Below, one piece after another: positions 13,061 through 26,671 of a stretch of DNA of 64,000 nucleotides. Within the stretch, counting starts at the first letter, position 1, and every line of letters begins with the position of its first letter. Made by a program: the position numbers and the translations under genes. Source of the DNA: Dermatophagoides farinae (lineage: Eukaryota > Arthropoda > Arachnida > Sarcoptiformes > Pyroglyphidae); assembly GCF_024713945.1 (NCBI RefSeq), contig NC_134686.1:2194001-2258000 (forward strand). The letters run 5' to 3'. The notes beneath the pieces are model-generated. The model did not search any database. It was not told the origin of the DNA and saw only the letters and a program-made list of their open reading frames with translations.

Positions 13061-16000
13061 CGCACCAGAATCGATGATAACCAATACACAACAACAGTGG
13101 AAAGAAAACCCAAAATCCAAAAAAAAAATAACTAAATGTAAAACCGAAAAGAAAAAAAAATGGGATGTTTGGTAAAATACATGGTGTGTGTGTTGTGTGT
13201 ACATAATGTTTTTGTATGTAACACGCCAAATGTAAACGTTCCCTTTTTTTTAAAAAAAAAGATGAATATGAAATATGTATGTGTGTGTGTGGTATAAACC
13301 ATAGGGCAAAAGTTCCACAAAACACACGCACACACATTGAAATGACAAACTGGGTTCACAGAAAAAAAATGAAATGAAATGAAATTTTGTTTTCCAAATA
13401 AAAAAAATTTTCTCTTTGTTTGTTTGTTCTTTATTTGTATGTACAAATGAATTTTGTATTGTTGTTGTTGTTGTTGTTGTTGAAACATTTGTTGTTTTTT
13501 GCTTATGAAAAATTGAAGATATGTATGGCAGAAACAAGAATGAAACGCTGATAAAAACAAACAAAAACCTAACCAGAATGAATGAATGAATGAATGAGTG
13601 AAATTCACAAATGAATTTCAACACAATGAATGGCAATGCATGAATTTCGCAAGACAAAACGCCATTACATTTGTATTTGATTTGACAAAACGAAATGCAA
13701 TGAAAAGTTCAAAATCCAAAATTTATAGGCCGATAATTTATGCGATAGAATCATTGTTGAATTTGTTTAAAATTTAAAATTTAAAACTTGCCTCTTATTC
13801 TTGATTCTGGATTCTTCTTTTTTTCTTTTTTTTCGACATTGAATCATGATGTTTCAAACATAGAAAAAAAAGTTTTTTCTTTTTTCTTTGTTCCACACAC
13901 ACACACACAGAAGCGCCAAACAAAACTAAACCAACCAGCCAGTCGTCGATCAGCCAATGTTTGACTTTGTGTTCGTTTTTTTTGCGTAATCTTTTTTTTT
14001 CTTTTGGATCACATTCTGGCAAATAAAAAAAAGGGATGAAAAATTTCTTTTTTTTTTGCCAAGCTCGATGCATTTTTCATTTCTACCAAGTCATCCATTT
14101 TATTAGAGAATAATAATAAGAAAGAACGATCGACGACCAGAAACAAACAGAAATAACAACATTCTTCTTATTGTATTTTAGAATATTCTTTAAAAAAAAA
14201 CTTTTCCCATTTTTTTTATTTTAGTTTGGTTTGTGTACGATTCCAGAATCAACCACCAATTCTGTCCGTTCTTATTCTTGATCTTGATAGATGAGAATTT
14301 GTTGTTGCCATTCATTTTATTATTGTAATATATAGATAATGTATGTATTACATTTACAGAATGGATATAAAAGAAAACAACCAAAGAATTCTTGATTCCA
14401 ACAGAATCCGTTACTTACTTTATTTGAAAATCTAATTATATATGTGTGTGTGTGTGTTGAATTTGTTTGTTTTGAGACCGTTTTTTTTATTCTTGCTGTT
14501 ATTCACAAATTCTTTGATTCAACGAACGAAAACTTTTTTTCTTTAAACATCCATCCATCTGACACTTTGATTTTTTTTGTTTTGTCTTGTTTTTATTCAA
14601 CAACAACAACAACAACAAAAATACACATAGCAACTTTAAGTCTCTCTGGTGTCGACAACAAAACCAAAAAAATGAAGACGAACAAAAAAAAACATTAAGA
14701 ATCTAAAAAGGAAAAAATTGTTGTCTTTGACAGACACTAGGTTTTTTTTCAAATTTTCTTTGCCTTGTTTCAAATCTAATGTTTTGTATCTCAGATTTTT
14801 GTTTTTTTTTCTATTGAAAATGTAGCAAAAAAAAAACTTTTTTCGTTGAAAACTTAAAAATGCCTAAAAGACATGAAATAGAAATAAGAGATGAAAAGAA
14901 AAGAAAAAAAAAAAAAAGAAAAGAAAAGTTTAAATTGTAAAAAATGTGAATAAAATACATGCAAATATACAAATGTTGGAATGTTTTCTTTCTTTTTTTT
15001 ATTGCAAATTTGCAATGAATAAATGAATGAAACAACTATGAAACAGCAATGTGTAAATGGAGACAAAATGAATGAATGAATATTACATTTAAAGAATTTA
15101 CATGTTTTTCGTTTGTGTTTTTCTTTTTGTATGGATGTGTTGAAAGTTTTTATATTCATGATGAAACATGGTGATTTTGGTAGAATTTTTTTTTTTTTTT
15201 TTTGATAATAAGAAAAAATTTGTTCTCAAAACAAATCTCCTCGCAGGCATCAAATGGGAAAATTCTTTAAGAATTCAAAATGATGGAAAAAAGGTTTACA
15301 ATTTGAACATTAATCCAGAGTTAAATCATCATGTTATCAATGATTAATCTGGTTTTTTATATTTTTTTTTTCGAGAGAGAGAGCGAGAGAAAAAAATGAA
15401 AAAGTTTTCTCTTTTTTTATCATTTGTTTGTTTGTTTGTTTGTATTTTTGACTGTTTTTGCAGTGTTTGCGTGTATGTGTGTTGACCAGAATCGATTCTT
15501 TTGTTTATTGATATGATCCATAGTAGAGAAAAAAAAATGAAGACCAAACAAAAAAAAAAGAAAAAGAAAAAGAACCAATCAAATGGAGCTCAAATGTAGA
15601 AGAAAAATGTAGTAACAAACTAATGGGATTTTTTTTTTCGTCTTCATCATCTTTCAATTGTTCCATTGATCCATTGTTGTTGTTGTTGTTGTTGTGCAAT
15701 ACACAACAATAACAAGATGATGATGATGATGATAATGAACAGCAAAAAGAATTTTTTGTTTCCTTTTTTTCTATTTTTTTTTTGTTGGCCAAGAAAAAAA
15801 AAGTCGAAACAATCAGCTACAATCTCCATCTCTCTCTCTCACTTATTCACTCACTCACAATACATTAAACATCGGGTTGATCGAGATCAATTACATTTTT
15901 TTTTCTATTTTCTACCACTACGGAATCTAGTGGAATTTTTTTTCCAACGATCCATCATCAAAGGGGGATGTTTTTTGGTGTGTATCGCACTATCAACTAC

Positions 16001-16843
16001 CGGATAATGGTAATCGGTTTTTATTCTGTTAAAAACATTTTTTTACCAGTTAAAAAAAATTGAATCCACTAGTACTGACCATCATCATTATCAGACGATT
16101 TACACTGAAAACTAAACGGTTCCAAAAAAAAAAAATAAATATGAAACAAGAATGATGCTTTGATGATGATGATAAGTATCAAAGTTGACCAATAATGGTT
16201 CATAAAGTTGAGTGAAGCAATTTATTTGTTCAGCAACCTTGGCCTGAAGATTCATCTTGTTTGAAATCCATTTTTAGACAAAATTTTTGCCAAAAAAAAA
16301 ACCCATAAACCGTTTGTAAACGCCTACGATTTGAACTTAACTTTTTTTTGAATTGAACTAGACAAACGAACTTTAACATAAAGTGACAGTGAGCTTGGGC
16401 TAAAGTTCAACATTTATTTTTGTAAAGCAAAAAAAAAGTCAATATATGAATAGTGAAATGTTTCATTGTTTTCTCAGTATGAATCGAAAATTTTTTTCTC
16501 TTGATCCAGCTGCAACCGTGTTTCAGAAACACACACACACACACCCGCTAATCGAAAATTTGGATCGATAATACAATTGTATGGTGCAAGAGATTTTTTT
16601 TTTTTTGCTAACAGCGTGACAATGAGCTGCCAAATGTTGTTAGGAAACTGGGAAACTTTCCCGGTAATTTAAATTTTTTTTTTTTTTTTTTTTTGGTAAT
16701 AAAATCAACTGATTGAATAACAGGAAAATTTATTTTTTTTCTCAAACTAAATTTTATTCTAATTAATTTTTTTTCGTTCATTATTCTAATGAGAATGTTC
16801 TATTGTTGTTGTTGTTCAAACAAACAAAAAAAAATGATGCCAA

Positions 16844-16854
16844 AGGTCAGGTCA
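16844..16854 (+). promoter_or_regulatory. Overlapping AGGTCA half sites (CAAAGGTCAGGTCA)
   Basis: AGGTCA at 16844-16849 and 16849-16854 share one base, preceded by CAA, giving CAAAGGTCA, an HNF4-like half. A direct-repeat nuclear-receptor site is possible. No gene is adjacent. Confidence 0.25.
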
Positions 16855-19433
16855 TGAGGAAGATATAAATTTTAATTAAAAAAAACAAAAACAAAAAACA
16901 AAACATATCATCATCATTATCATCACTGTTGTTACCTGAGCCTTCATTTACCTGACTGACCATTGGATGTTTCAAATTAAACGTTTTTGTTTTTTTTTTT
17001 TTTTTGATTGAAAGTTGATGACCAAAAACAATCAACGATAAAAATGATGAACAGCACTGAGCAACACATCATCGTTTATTTTTCTGACCTTTTTTTCCTG
17101 AAAAATTTGATACATTCTAACATTTTCAACGTAAAAAAAAGAAAGAAAAAAGAGAAAAAGATTATCTGATGATGTTTTTCATTAAAATGAAATAGATTTT
17201 GTGTGAGTATGTGTGTAAAAATCACAGAAAATCAAATCTAATAATGAAATGAAATGTCTTGAAATGCGCCTGAAAGAAAAAAAAAATACTAGACGAGTTA
17301 TACGCCAACAAAATCTATTATTCCATACAAAGAAAAAAAAAAGAAAATGAACCCTCCTGGATATTTTTATTATTTCATGTCATCATTATCATTATCATCA
17401 TCATCATCATCATCATCATGATGGTAGAAATGAAAATCAAATCAAACAACTCTGTCTGTCTGTGTGTTTGTGCCCAACAAGCCCTCGAAGCACAATGACT
17501 GTTTTTTTGCTTTACTTGAATCTCAATGTTATTATTATGTCAGCTTTTTATCTATTATATGTGTGTGTGTTGTATATGTAAGTTGATGATGATGTGTGTG
17601 TGTGTGTGTAAGAATGATAATCACTGACTGACAGCAACATGATTGTGTGTGTATGTGTGTGTGTGTGTGTCTTCCTGTCTCTATCTATTTTATTCGTAAA
17701 GTTGTAGAAAATCTTTTTCTTCTTTATTTTCTTGGTTTGCCTGGCTGCCTTTTTTTTGTCTGAAGAAAATCTTAAAGACATAATAATTGTATACAACAAA
17801 CGATTCGATTTGATATGTGATGTGATGTGATGTGAACGTCCATGTGATTGGCTTGTGATTTCTACTTTTTCTTCTTTTTCTTCTTCTTGTTGTTTCATTT
17901 TAAATGTTTCGCTTCAATACATTTCATGGGTATTTCTTTTTTTTTCTCCATTTTAATTCCACCATTTCAAGATGATAATGGGATGAAATTCTATTCTTCA
18001 TAAGTAGCAGCAGCAGCAGCAGCAAATATTTTGTTGTTGTTGTTGTTGTTGTTTTCATTTCTACTGAAACGAAATGATGAATGAATTTATGTATGCATGT
18101 ATGTTTGTGAATAATATACATGAATGATGATTTGCGTCTTTCTAGCTATCTCTTTATTTTTATTTTTTTAGACAAGTTTCTTTGAATTTTCTCGTTTTTT
18201 TCCATTTTATTCAACTTTGCTGCCAAACACACACACACACACACAGGCAACAACAAAAAGCAAAAAAAAAACGAAAAAAAAAGAAAATGAACAAATGTGA
18301 AATGTATGTTGTTGTTGGTGGTGGTGGTGGTGGTGGTGGATATTTTTTGACGAAGACAAATGATATTGCCGTGTTGTTGTTGATTCGCTATTTTTTTTTT
18401 ATATTTTCATTCTTTCTTTGTGTGTATCTACCCTCGAACACATGGCTAAAGCTAAAAAAAAAAAATAAAAGAAAAATACTATGGAAGTGGAACGATTATA
18501 ACATTTGGCCAAGCCAAAAGTGGGCTCTCTCACACTGAAACACACACTGGCACACATAGACAGCTTTAACATGAAACTTGCTATAGCAAAAGATCAATGA
18601 TATATATAGAAAAAATGAAATGAATGAAAACTACATTCGTTTTTGTATGTGTATTTGGCTGTGTTGATTCTGGTTTTTTTTCTCTTGGTTCGATGTAAAG
18701 ATTTTCGCCTTTGATTCTAAGAATTTTTTTGTTCTTTCATTTGTAACTACATTTTGTTTGTCCATTGAATGAATACGACATCATGAATTGATGTTGTATG
18801 GTTGATCACTGGTTAATTATTATTGTCCAATGATGATTATTATCATCCATTCGTGTCACTAACAAACAAACAAACACACAGCTTACATGATTCAATTTTA
18901 AATTCTTTTATTATATACTTGAAACACACACATACACAGAGAAAAAGTTTCTAATAAATAATTATAATGAACATAAATATAAAGATCATATTTCCATAAT
19001 AATGATGAATAATGATAATTATAGAGTTAAATAGTTAATTAGCATTTTAAAAAAAAAAGAAAAATTGTTTGTGCCCGGTTAACAGATGGACATATGTGAA
19101 CTGTATGAGTTGAATACAATTTCTCGATTTTTCAATGAAAAAAAAAATAACCAGAATTAATAATCAAATGGACATTTGTGTATATGTACTACTACTACTA
19201 CTGATAACAATTATTCGTTTATTATTTGACAAATTAACAAACAAATTACCTAAATTGTCATTCAATGATAGTGGTCATTTTTCAATTTTTCTTTGTTTAT
19301 CACGTATTTAAATTTTTTTTTTAATTTTTCATACAAACAAAAAAAAATAATAATCTTCACATCATTATATTGTTGATGTAAATCATGGCTATAATCTTGT
19401 CCTTTGTTATTATCATCATCATCATCGTCATCA

Positions 19434-19468
<35 letters not shown>

Positions 19469-20248
19469 GATAAACAATGCTGTACAGGATTTTTTCCCTT
19501 TTTTTTATAGTTGTTTTGTTGAATGTTTCACATTGAAAAAAAATGCTAATCAAGATTCATCAATTGTGTGTATGTGTGTGTTTTTTTTTTGGCAACAGTA
19601 AAAAGATTGTAATAATGAACAGGTAGTGGTTGTTTGGTTTGTTTCCATTCTCTCATTTTGTTGTTGTTCTTGTTGTTGTTGTTATTGTTGATGAGAATAA
19701 TTCTCAACAACGTCAATTTTTTGAACCAACCATCATTATAGTCATTTCATTATAATTTCATTTTATATTCCAAAAACATTTTATATCCTTTCATGAACAA
19801 AGTCACGAAGTTAATCTTTTGTCCGAATTTTTATCCCGTACAATTATAGCAATCAGGCTATTTTGCTTTTCAAGTCATGTCATGTCATGTCTTGTCTCAT
19901 GTCATGCTTTTTTGTGTGTGTGTGTGTGTATGCCAATGGTTGCTAATCAAATTGGCTACCTGTAAAAACAAAACAAAACAAAACAGAAAAAACAGTCAGC
20001 CAATTATATATATTCGGTCATTTTATTTTTAGTTTTCAATTTTGTTCATTGGAAAAACTCAAACAAAAACTGCACTGCACTGCACTACACATTAAATTGT
20101 ATGTGTGATGATTAGATGATTTTTTTTGCCTCTACCTACACACATACACACACACGATAAATTAAACAACAACAACAACAACAAAATAAACAATGTGAAT
20201 GAATATATTCCATTTAAATTTGTTACAATATATCCATGGATTACAATG

Positions 20249-20274
20249 ATGATGATGATCATGATCATCATCAT
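20249..20274. repeat. Perfect 26-bp GAT/ATC palindrome
   Basis: 13-bp arms centred on CATG at 20260-20263 (GATCATGATC core). It is an inverted junction of GAT and ATC microsatellites. Confidence 0.85.
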
Positions 20275-20418
20275 TATCATTATTATTAATTGTTTGTTTT
20301 GTCATCATCCAAATCGAAATGAATGATCAATTTTTTTTTCTTTTCATTTACATTGTTTATTTTTGGATTGACAATCGTTGATCAAATAATTTCAAATCCA
20401 TAGTGATGATGACCATAA

Positions 20419-20432
20419 ACCATAATTATGGT
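20419..20432. promoter_or_regulatory. Palindrome ACCATAATTATGGT (homeodomain-type core)
   Basis: A perfect 14-bp palindrome whose centre is TAATTA, the generic homeodomain dimer core. It is compatible with Hox auto- or cross-regulation, but TAATTA is common in AT-rich DNA. Confidence 0.3.
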
Positions 20433-20686
20433 ATTAAAATTGTCATCATCATCATCATCATCATCACAATGGTTGGTCAATCATTTGTACATGATGAGAA
20501 TAATTAGCGTTGTAATTTTTTTTTTCAAATTGAAAATCTTCCAGAAGTGAACAGAACAATGTTCACATTATCATTATCTAATCTAACTCTTTTTTTTGCA
20601 AATTGAATCGTGATTCTTTTTTTTTGTTCTTGAAATTGAAAATTGATTTATCCATTTAGATTAGCAAATGAAAAAAAAATAAAAAT

Positions 20687-20788
20687 GTCGAATGCAAAAT
20701 GGTCGAAAATATTTGATCAAAGTGACGACAAAAACGTCGAACAGACAAAAATGTCGAAAATAAAAAAGTCGAAGATTGAAATGTCGAA
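20687..20788 (+). repeat. Short periodic array of GTCGAA (15-17 bp period)
   Basis: GTCGAA occurs at 20687, 20702, 20736, 20753, 20768 and 20783, usually as AAATGTCGAAAAT, with a degenerate GACGAC near 20724 filling the one gap. The spacing of 15-17 bp suggests a degenerate tandem repeat. It is CpG-bearing and differs from the simple repeats around it. Confidence 0.7.
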
Positions 20789-21529
20789 AATGGCTTGCCC
20801 TTATCCCATTCGGTAATTCTTGGTTCACACATTAAGATGATAAAATATAGTGATTATTATCTTAATGTTACAACTGCCAACAACGAGACATTGTCGGATG
20901 ATTTATGAACGATTTTTTTTTTCGTCGGTGCAAATGTTTTACTCTTTCTCTTTCTTTTGTTGCTGTTGGTTAATCACTGGATTTTTTTTCATTATAACTA
21001 AATATTCGACCCAAAAAACAAAACCACATAGACACAATGGAAATCTAATCCATTCAAGAATATGCTGAAATTCTTGTGTCTGATATTATATATATAATGG
21101 ATGGAAAAAACAGACAGAATCGAGTAAACTAAACTAATTAATCTTTGCTATAATACAACAACAACAAAAGTAGAAAGATTCTGGAATAATATTTTTTCAT
21201 TTTCTGTTGTTGTTGTTGTTCAAAGATCGATCGATTTATTTTTATCTATTCCATTTACAGTCAAAAGAATATCGAATATAAAAAAAACAACAACAACAAC
21301 AAGAATCATTCTCCAATGGTTAATTCTCTTGTTTCAAGAATTTATTATTAATGGTTTTCGCGTGTATCTTTTAGATTTTTTTTTCTCTTTTCTCTGTCTG
21401 TGTTTTATTTTTTCTGTTTTATTTTGTTTGCACTATTTGATCGTTTTTCACTGTTTTTTTTTTTGGTTGTGTGAAATGAAATCCAATGGAAATTTGTCTC
21501 TTTTTTTATCTTTTTTTTCTGGTTATTGT

Positions 21530-21537
21530 TGACGTCA
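21530..21537. promoter_or_regulatory. Consensus CRE octamer TGACGTCA
   Basis: A perfect palindromic CREB/ATF site in AT-rich DNA. A single chance occurrence cannot be excluded. Confidence 0.2.
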
Positions 21538-22864
21538 TATATCTGAGTTATAACAAAAAAAAACAAACAAACAAACGAGCAAATGATTCCACTTATGTTG
21601 GATCACCAAAATAAGAAAAAAAAATAGAAACGACAAAACAGACAGAAAAAGAAGACAAAAAAAAATATTAAAAGCTAAAAGCATAGTCCAAACACATCAA
21701 ATGTGAAAGAATCCATCCTTTGCATCGAATTCTGTGTGTGTATATGTTTTTTTCCTGTTTCTAGACAACAACAACAATGAAAAATTAACACGCTGTATAC
21801 AGCAATTTATCTATATTATTATTATACACAAGAATGAAAAAAAAACGAAGGATTTGCCTTCAAACATTATCCATATATTCATCTTGTTTTTCATTTGACT
21901 ATTTTTCTTGAATGGAATTTGGCTAAATCGAATGAATGAATGTGTGGATATCAAAGAAATATGAAAATGAAGAAAATTTATAGTGCAGAATCCACACGCC
22001 ACAGATCACGAATCTTGTGTATTAAAAAAAAAACACAAGACAATGACAAACGAAAAAAAAACAATGAAGATGAAGACACACCCATTAACACGCACACATA
22101 ATATGAATAATGGATTCTTCATCAAGACATACAAGATACAAGAAAGAAAGAAAGAAAAAAAAATTTTCTGAACAATGATGATGATGATAATAAATCTAAT
22201 CTAAGAAATTCTGAATATCTACAGAATTTTTACTGAATATATTCTGATTTATGACATGCAACGAAGACCTATTTCCTTTCTTTGATAATAATATTAGTCT
22301 TGTAAAAAAGGAGAAGAAAATGAATTTTCGTTAAACATTCACATTCACATTGGTGAATATATAGTGAACGCATAAAAAAATGTTTGATGTTTGACCAAAC
22401 TTACGCATACACCCACGTTTTTGTAATAAAACCAGAAAAAGAAACTAACCAAAGATAAATATCGATACATTCATCATTCTTTTGAATGTTTGTGTGTATG
22501 CGTGTGTTTTTTCTAGTTTTTTTTATTGATTCAAGAATTACATTCTGGCTGGCCACAAAAAAAAATTCTTGTCGCTCTTTTTCTAAACAAACATGATGAA
22601 AGGATTTTTTTTTTTACCAGTATACACCCTTCCTTAACTTTTTTTTTTTTGGTTTGTTTGTTGCCGGCATTGCGTTTTTTCGTTTGGTTTTTGGTTTTCT
22701 GTTTTTTCCGGATTTTTTTTTTGTTCTTTCTATTCGGAGGGAGTAAAGGCCAACCAGTTTTATATATACCAGCCATTCATGTCATGTCACTATTAGTTAC
22801 AAAAAAAAAATAAAAATAAAACTAAAACTAACAAGAAACCAAAGATGCCTAGACCTAAATGTAT

Positions 22865-22922
22865 GCCAACCAATCAACCAAACAGCCAACCAACCAAACA
22901 ACCAAACAGCCAACCAACCAAC
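22865..22922 (+). repeat. CCAA-type minisatellite
   Basis: CAACCAAACAGC and CCAACCAACCAA alternate. Similar CCAA/CCGA blocks occur at 26128-26152 and 47371-47422, suggesting a recurrent tetranucleotide family. Confidence 0.85.
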
Positions 22923-25900
22923 AAAAACAACAATGATAATAATGATAGTTGGTGGTTGTTGTCGTATCTACAAAAAAAAGAAAAGAAAAACCACCACCAA
23001 CAACAACAACAAAAAACGAAAAATGAATGTGCCAATAATAAATTGACAACACACGCAGGGCGTCTAAAGAATACAAAAAAAAACACACACACATAGAGAA
23101 TATATCAACACACACACACACACAGAATATATTCCAACTTACGTCTTGCCTATTATTATTATCGTGCCTGTATCCGATCGAATCGTCTTTTGTCATCATT
23201 CTTTTCTTGTTTGACTCTCTTTATTATTATTATTATTATGAAAATTGTTGGCTTTTGTAGATGAAATACAGAAAAAAAAGACCTAGGACTGCGGAAGAAA
23301 TTCTTGAATGAAAATTCTTCAATTTCGATTTTTTTTCTTTCTTTCTTTCATTTTTTTCTATTCGGTTGACTGGCTGTTTATACACACACACCACTGATGT
23401 TGGTGGTGATTTAATGTCCCCGAAAAAAAATAAATTCTGAGTTATTTTCATATATATGATTTGAATTTAGTTATATTTGGCCATTGATAATCAGAATCGG
23501 TTGCGTTTCTTTCGATATTAATCTTTGCTTTTTTTTGTGTACGTAATACATTATCTATCTATGTGTGTGTGTGTAATTTACATAAGATTTTTTTTTCCTC
23601 CCAGTGTCGATCGAAGATATGATCGAATTTTGGGTGTTGGTATCACACACACACACACACACACAGAGAAAAGTTTGTTCCATATGAGAGTGGAAAAAAA
23701 ATTGTATCCAATTTTCGAGTTGAATTTTTTTTTTGGGTTTTGATTTTCGTAACCAGAAAATTCAAATGGCAAAAAAAAATATAGAATTTATGTATGATCA
23801 CATGATGATGATGATGATCAACAACAACAACAACAACAACAACATGAACCACAAGATCGAATATTTTCATTCCAACAAAATTTATTGTCGAAAATGTATT
23901 CACGAATTATAATAAGTTTTTGCTTTCTTTGGTTTGAATTTTTGATGTCGTTGTTTGGTTGGTTGGTTGGTTGAGTTTTTTTTCCTTTTACTTATAACCA
24001 CTTTTCATGTTTGTGTGTGTGTGTATGGTTTATTTTGACACTGTAACACTCAGTGTTATCTTGTGTGTGTGTGTATGTGGCTGGCGGTTTTTTTTCATAT
24101 TTTTTTTTTTTTTACATATTTTAGCTCTGCCTAAGGTGGTGGTGCTAAGGTTATTTTTTTTTGTATTTATTTTACTTTACCCACCACCAGCACCAGTACC
24201 ACCACCACTATGAAGACATTGGTTAAGAATAACAACAACAAAAAAAAACGAAAAATTTATGATTTATGGGAGGTGTGTGTGTGTGCAAGTCTGGTTTCAA
24301 AAATTGTCATAATACATGCACATAGATAATGTTTGTTTGGTTTTTTTTTCTTTTTGTTTTATACTACAGAAACATTTTCGCTGAATTTTTTTTTTCATAA
24401 AACTTTTTCATCTATTTTACAGAATATGTGTGTGTGTGTTTGTGCAAGAGGCCAAAGTCAATTTTTCATCAATGAAGAATAATAAAACGAGAATAAAAAA
24501 GAGAAAAAATTCAGGCCAGAACCCTATAGAGATCTATAATGATAACTTTTTTTTATATATCTATTCAAACTAAACGGAAATCTATGTCCATGTTGGCATA
24601 GAATTGACAAAAATTTTTTTTTTACAATTCTTTTATTCTGCCAAGATTAATTGTGTATATAGGTGGGTGGAATTTTGTTTGTTTTGTTTTGTTTTTGTTT
24701 TTGGTTCTGGAATATAGTTATTATCTCAACCAAACAAATGAACAAGAATGAACGAAAAAAAAAAATCAAAGATTCTTTCCCTCGAGAAATGCACACACAC
24801 ACAAACACATAGTGTGAATGAATAAAGAATCTCTCGAATTCAATTGATAAGAATAAACATTTAACAAGTTTTCAACACACACACACACACACAATCATAG
24901 CAATCAAACAATATAGATAACAATTGAAAATGTGTGAAAACCAAAGATTCAATGTATATATATATATATAAATTGCAAACACACTTATATAATTCTGGTG
25001 TAGAGAGAAAAAAAAACGAACGAAAACAAAACAAGAATTTTTTTTGGATTCATGAAATAGAATCCGAAAAACGATTGGTCAATTCAATTGAATTTATTCT
25101 GTATTCTGTATTATTATGTTTGTATATATGTATGTGGTGTTGATGTGCATTCTATTCTAATACATTCAATGGTTGTCAAATCATTCTGAGTCATTCAATT
25201 TTTTTTTTTTTTTTGAGAATTTTGTATGATGATAAAATGAAACTGATTTCTCTTAGTCTCCGGTGTCATTAATCTTTCAGTTTTCGTTGTTGTTGTTGTT
25301 GTTGTTGTTGTTCAAACAGTATTAATATAGGAAACATTGTCTATAAAAAAAACACTAATATTCCGTTTCTATTCAAATGGGCGCTTGCGTATTTAAACAA
25401 ACACATTTCATTTCAAAAAAAAATCAAGTAAATGATAACAATAATAATATCATGGAATAATGGATGAATGAACGATGAAGAAAAAATATTTTACACAAAA
25501 CTATTTTTCATTTCATTTTCTAGAATTCTATTTTCATTTTCCTATTGAATGAATTCAGCAATAGCAGCAGCAGCAGCAGCAGGATGACACATTTGGAATT
25601 TTCTTTTTTCTGTGTGATTGATTTATGTATGTTTTGTGTGTGTGTGTTTAGTAAAATATACAAACACACACACACACACACACGAGATTCTCTGAATGTT
25701 TCGACCCGAATTTTTTTTTTTCGTTTTCATATATAACAAATGGCAAGTGAGAGAAAGATAAAGAGAGAGAGAGCGAGAGCGAGAAACCAATCTACAAAAT
25801 TGTATGATACGACAACGAAATATAAGAATATTCCACATTTATTCTGTTCAGTTTTTTTTGTTCAATGTTTCAATGTTTTTGATGACTAAAGTCAAGTTTT

Positions 25901-26648
25901 TTTTTTGGCCATTGGGTTCACGCATTCATTCATTCATTCATTTATGGAAAAAAATGAATAGCGAAAATTATAGAGCAGCCAGGAACAACCAAAAAAAAAG
26001 CCAAACGATTGCCAAAACGTTTACATTCATATATATACACAGCAGCAACAACAACAAAAAAAAAGATTAATACTTATTAGGGTATGTTATGAATATGATG
26101 TGGAAATCGCTTATTTTGAAATATCTCCCAACCAACCAACCAACCGACCGACAACACTACCACCTCCTCCCTCGATACTGAAACATCAGCGTTAAATCCA
26201 GATAGAATAGACGTCATTCGAATATATATAGAGAACTTTATGAAAAAAAAGTGAATAATGAGCCGACAAAAACGACGACGACGAAACACGCCACCAACAA
26301 AAAAAAAATGGAGGGAAAAAAATAACAGGCCTAGCCTTGCCTAGCCTAGCAAGAAAAAAAAATTCATCTTTCTCCCTTTAGATCCTTAGAAGATGTATAT
26401 GTATATGAAAAACACACACCCTACAAACCCACTAGTGTACCACCGATGATGATGATGATGATGAAACCCAGGGTGGTGGGTCATATCCGTACAACACACT
26501 ATCGACTATGACATGTCGTATATATTCTTTGATTGTATTGTGAATGTTTTTATTGGTTCCAAAAAAAAAGTTGAGTCGACTCTGGATGGATGTGTTTATT
26601 CAGTGAAAATGGAAAATAATTTCAACTCATTCATTTTCTATATAAAAA

Positions 26649-26671
26649 TATATACACACAGTGTGTATATA
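26649..26671. repeat. Inverted repeat TATATACACAC-A-GTGTGTATATA
   Basis: 11-bp arms with a one-base centre, built from TA and CA dinucleotides. It is probably a by-product of microsatellite growth. Confidence 0.7.

Larger units (their letters stand above)
4638..20680. other. Gene-free interval, microsatellite-rich
   Basis: Dominated by GAT, TTG, CA and homopolymer repeats. A partly complex island lies at about 16190-16450. ORFs up to 158 codons (for example 13132-13608, minus) are repeat translations. No tRNA, rRNA or homeobox is visible. Confidence 0.7.

Noticed and set aside
13132-13657. Overlapping minus-strand ORFs of 135-158 codons
   Set aside because: The open frames are HTHT, QQQ/TTT and FFF repeats in several frames at once, typical of microsatellite DNA.
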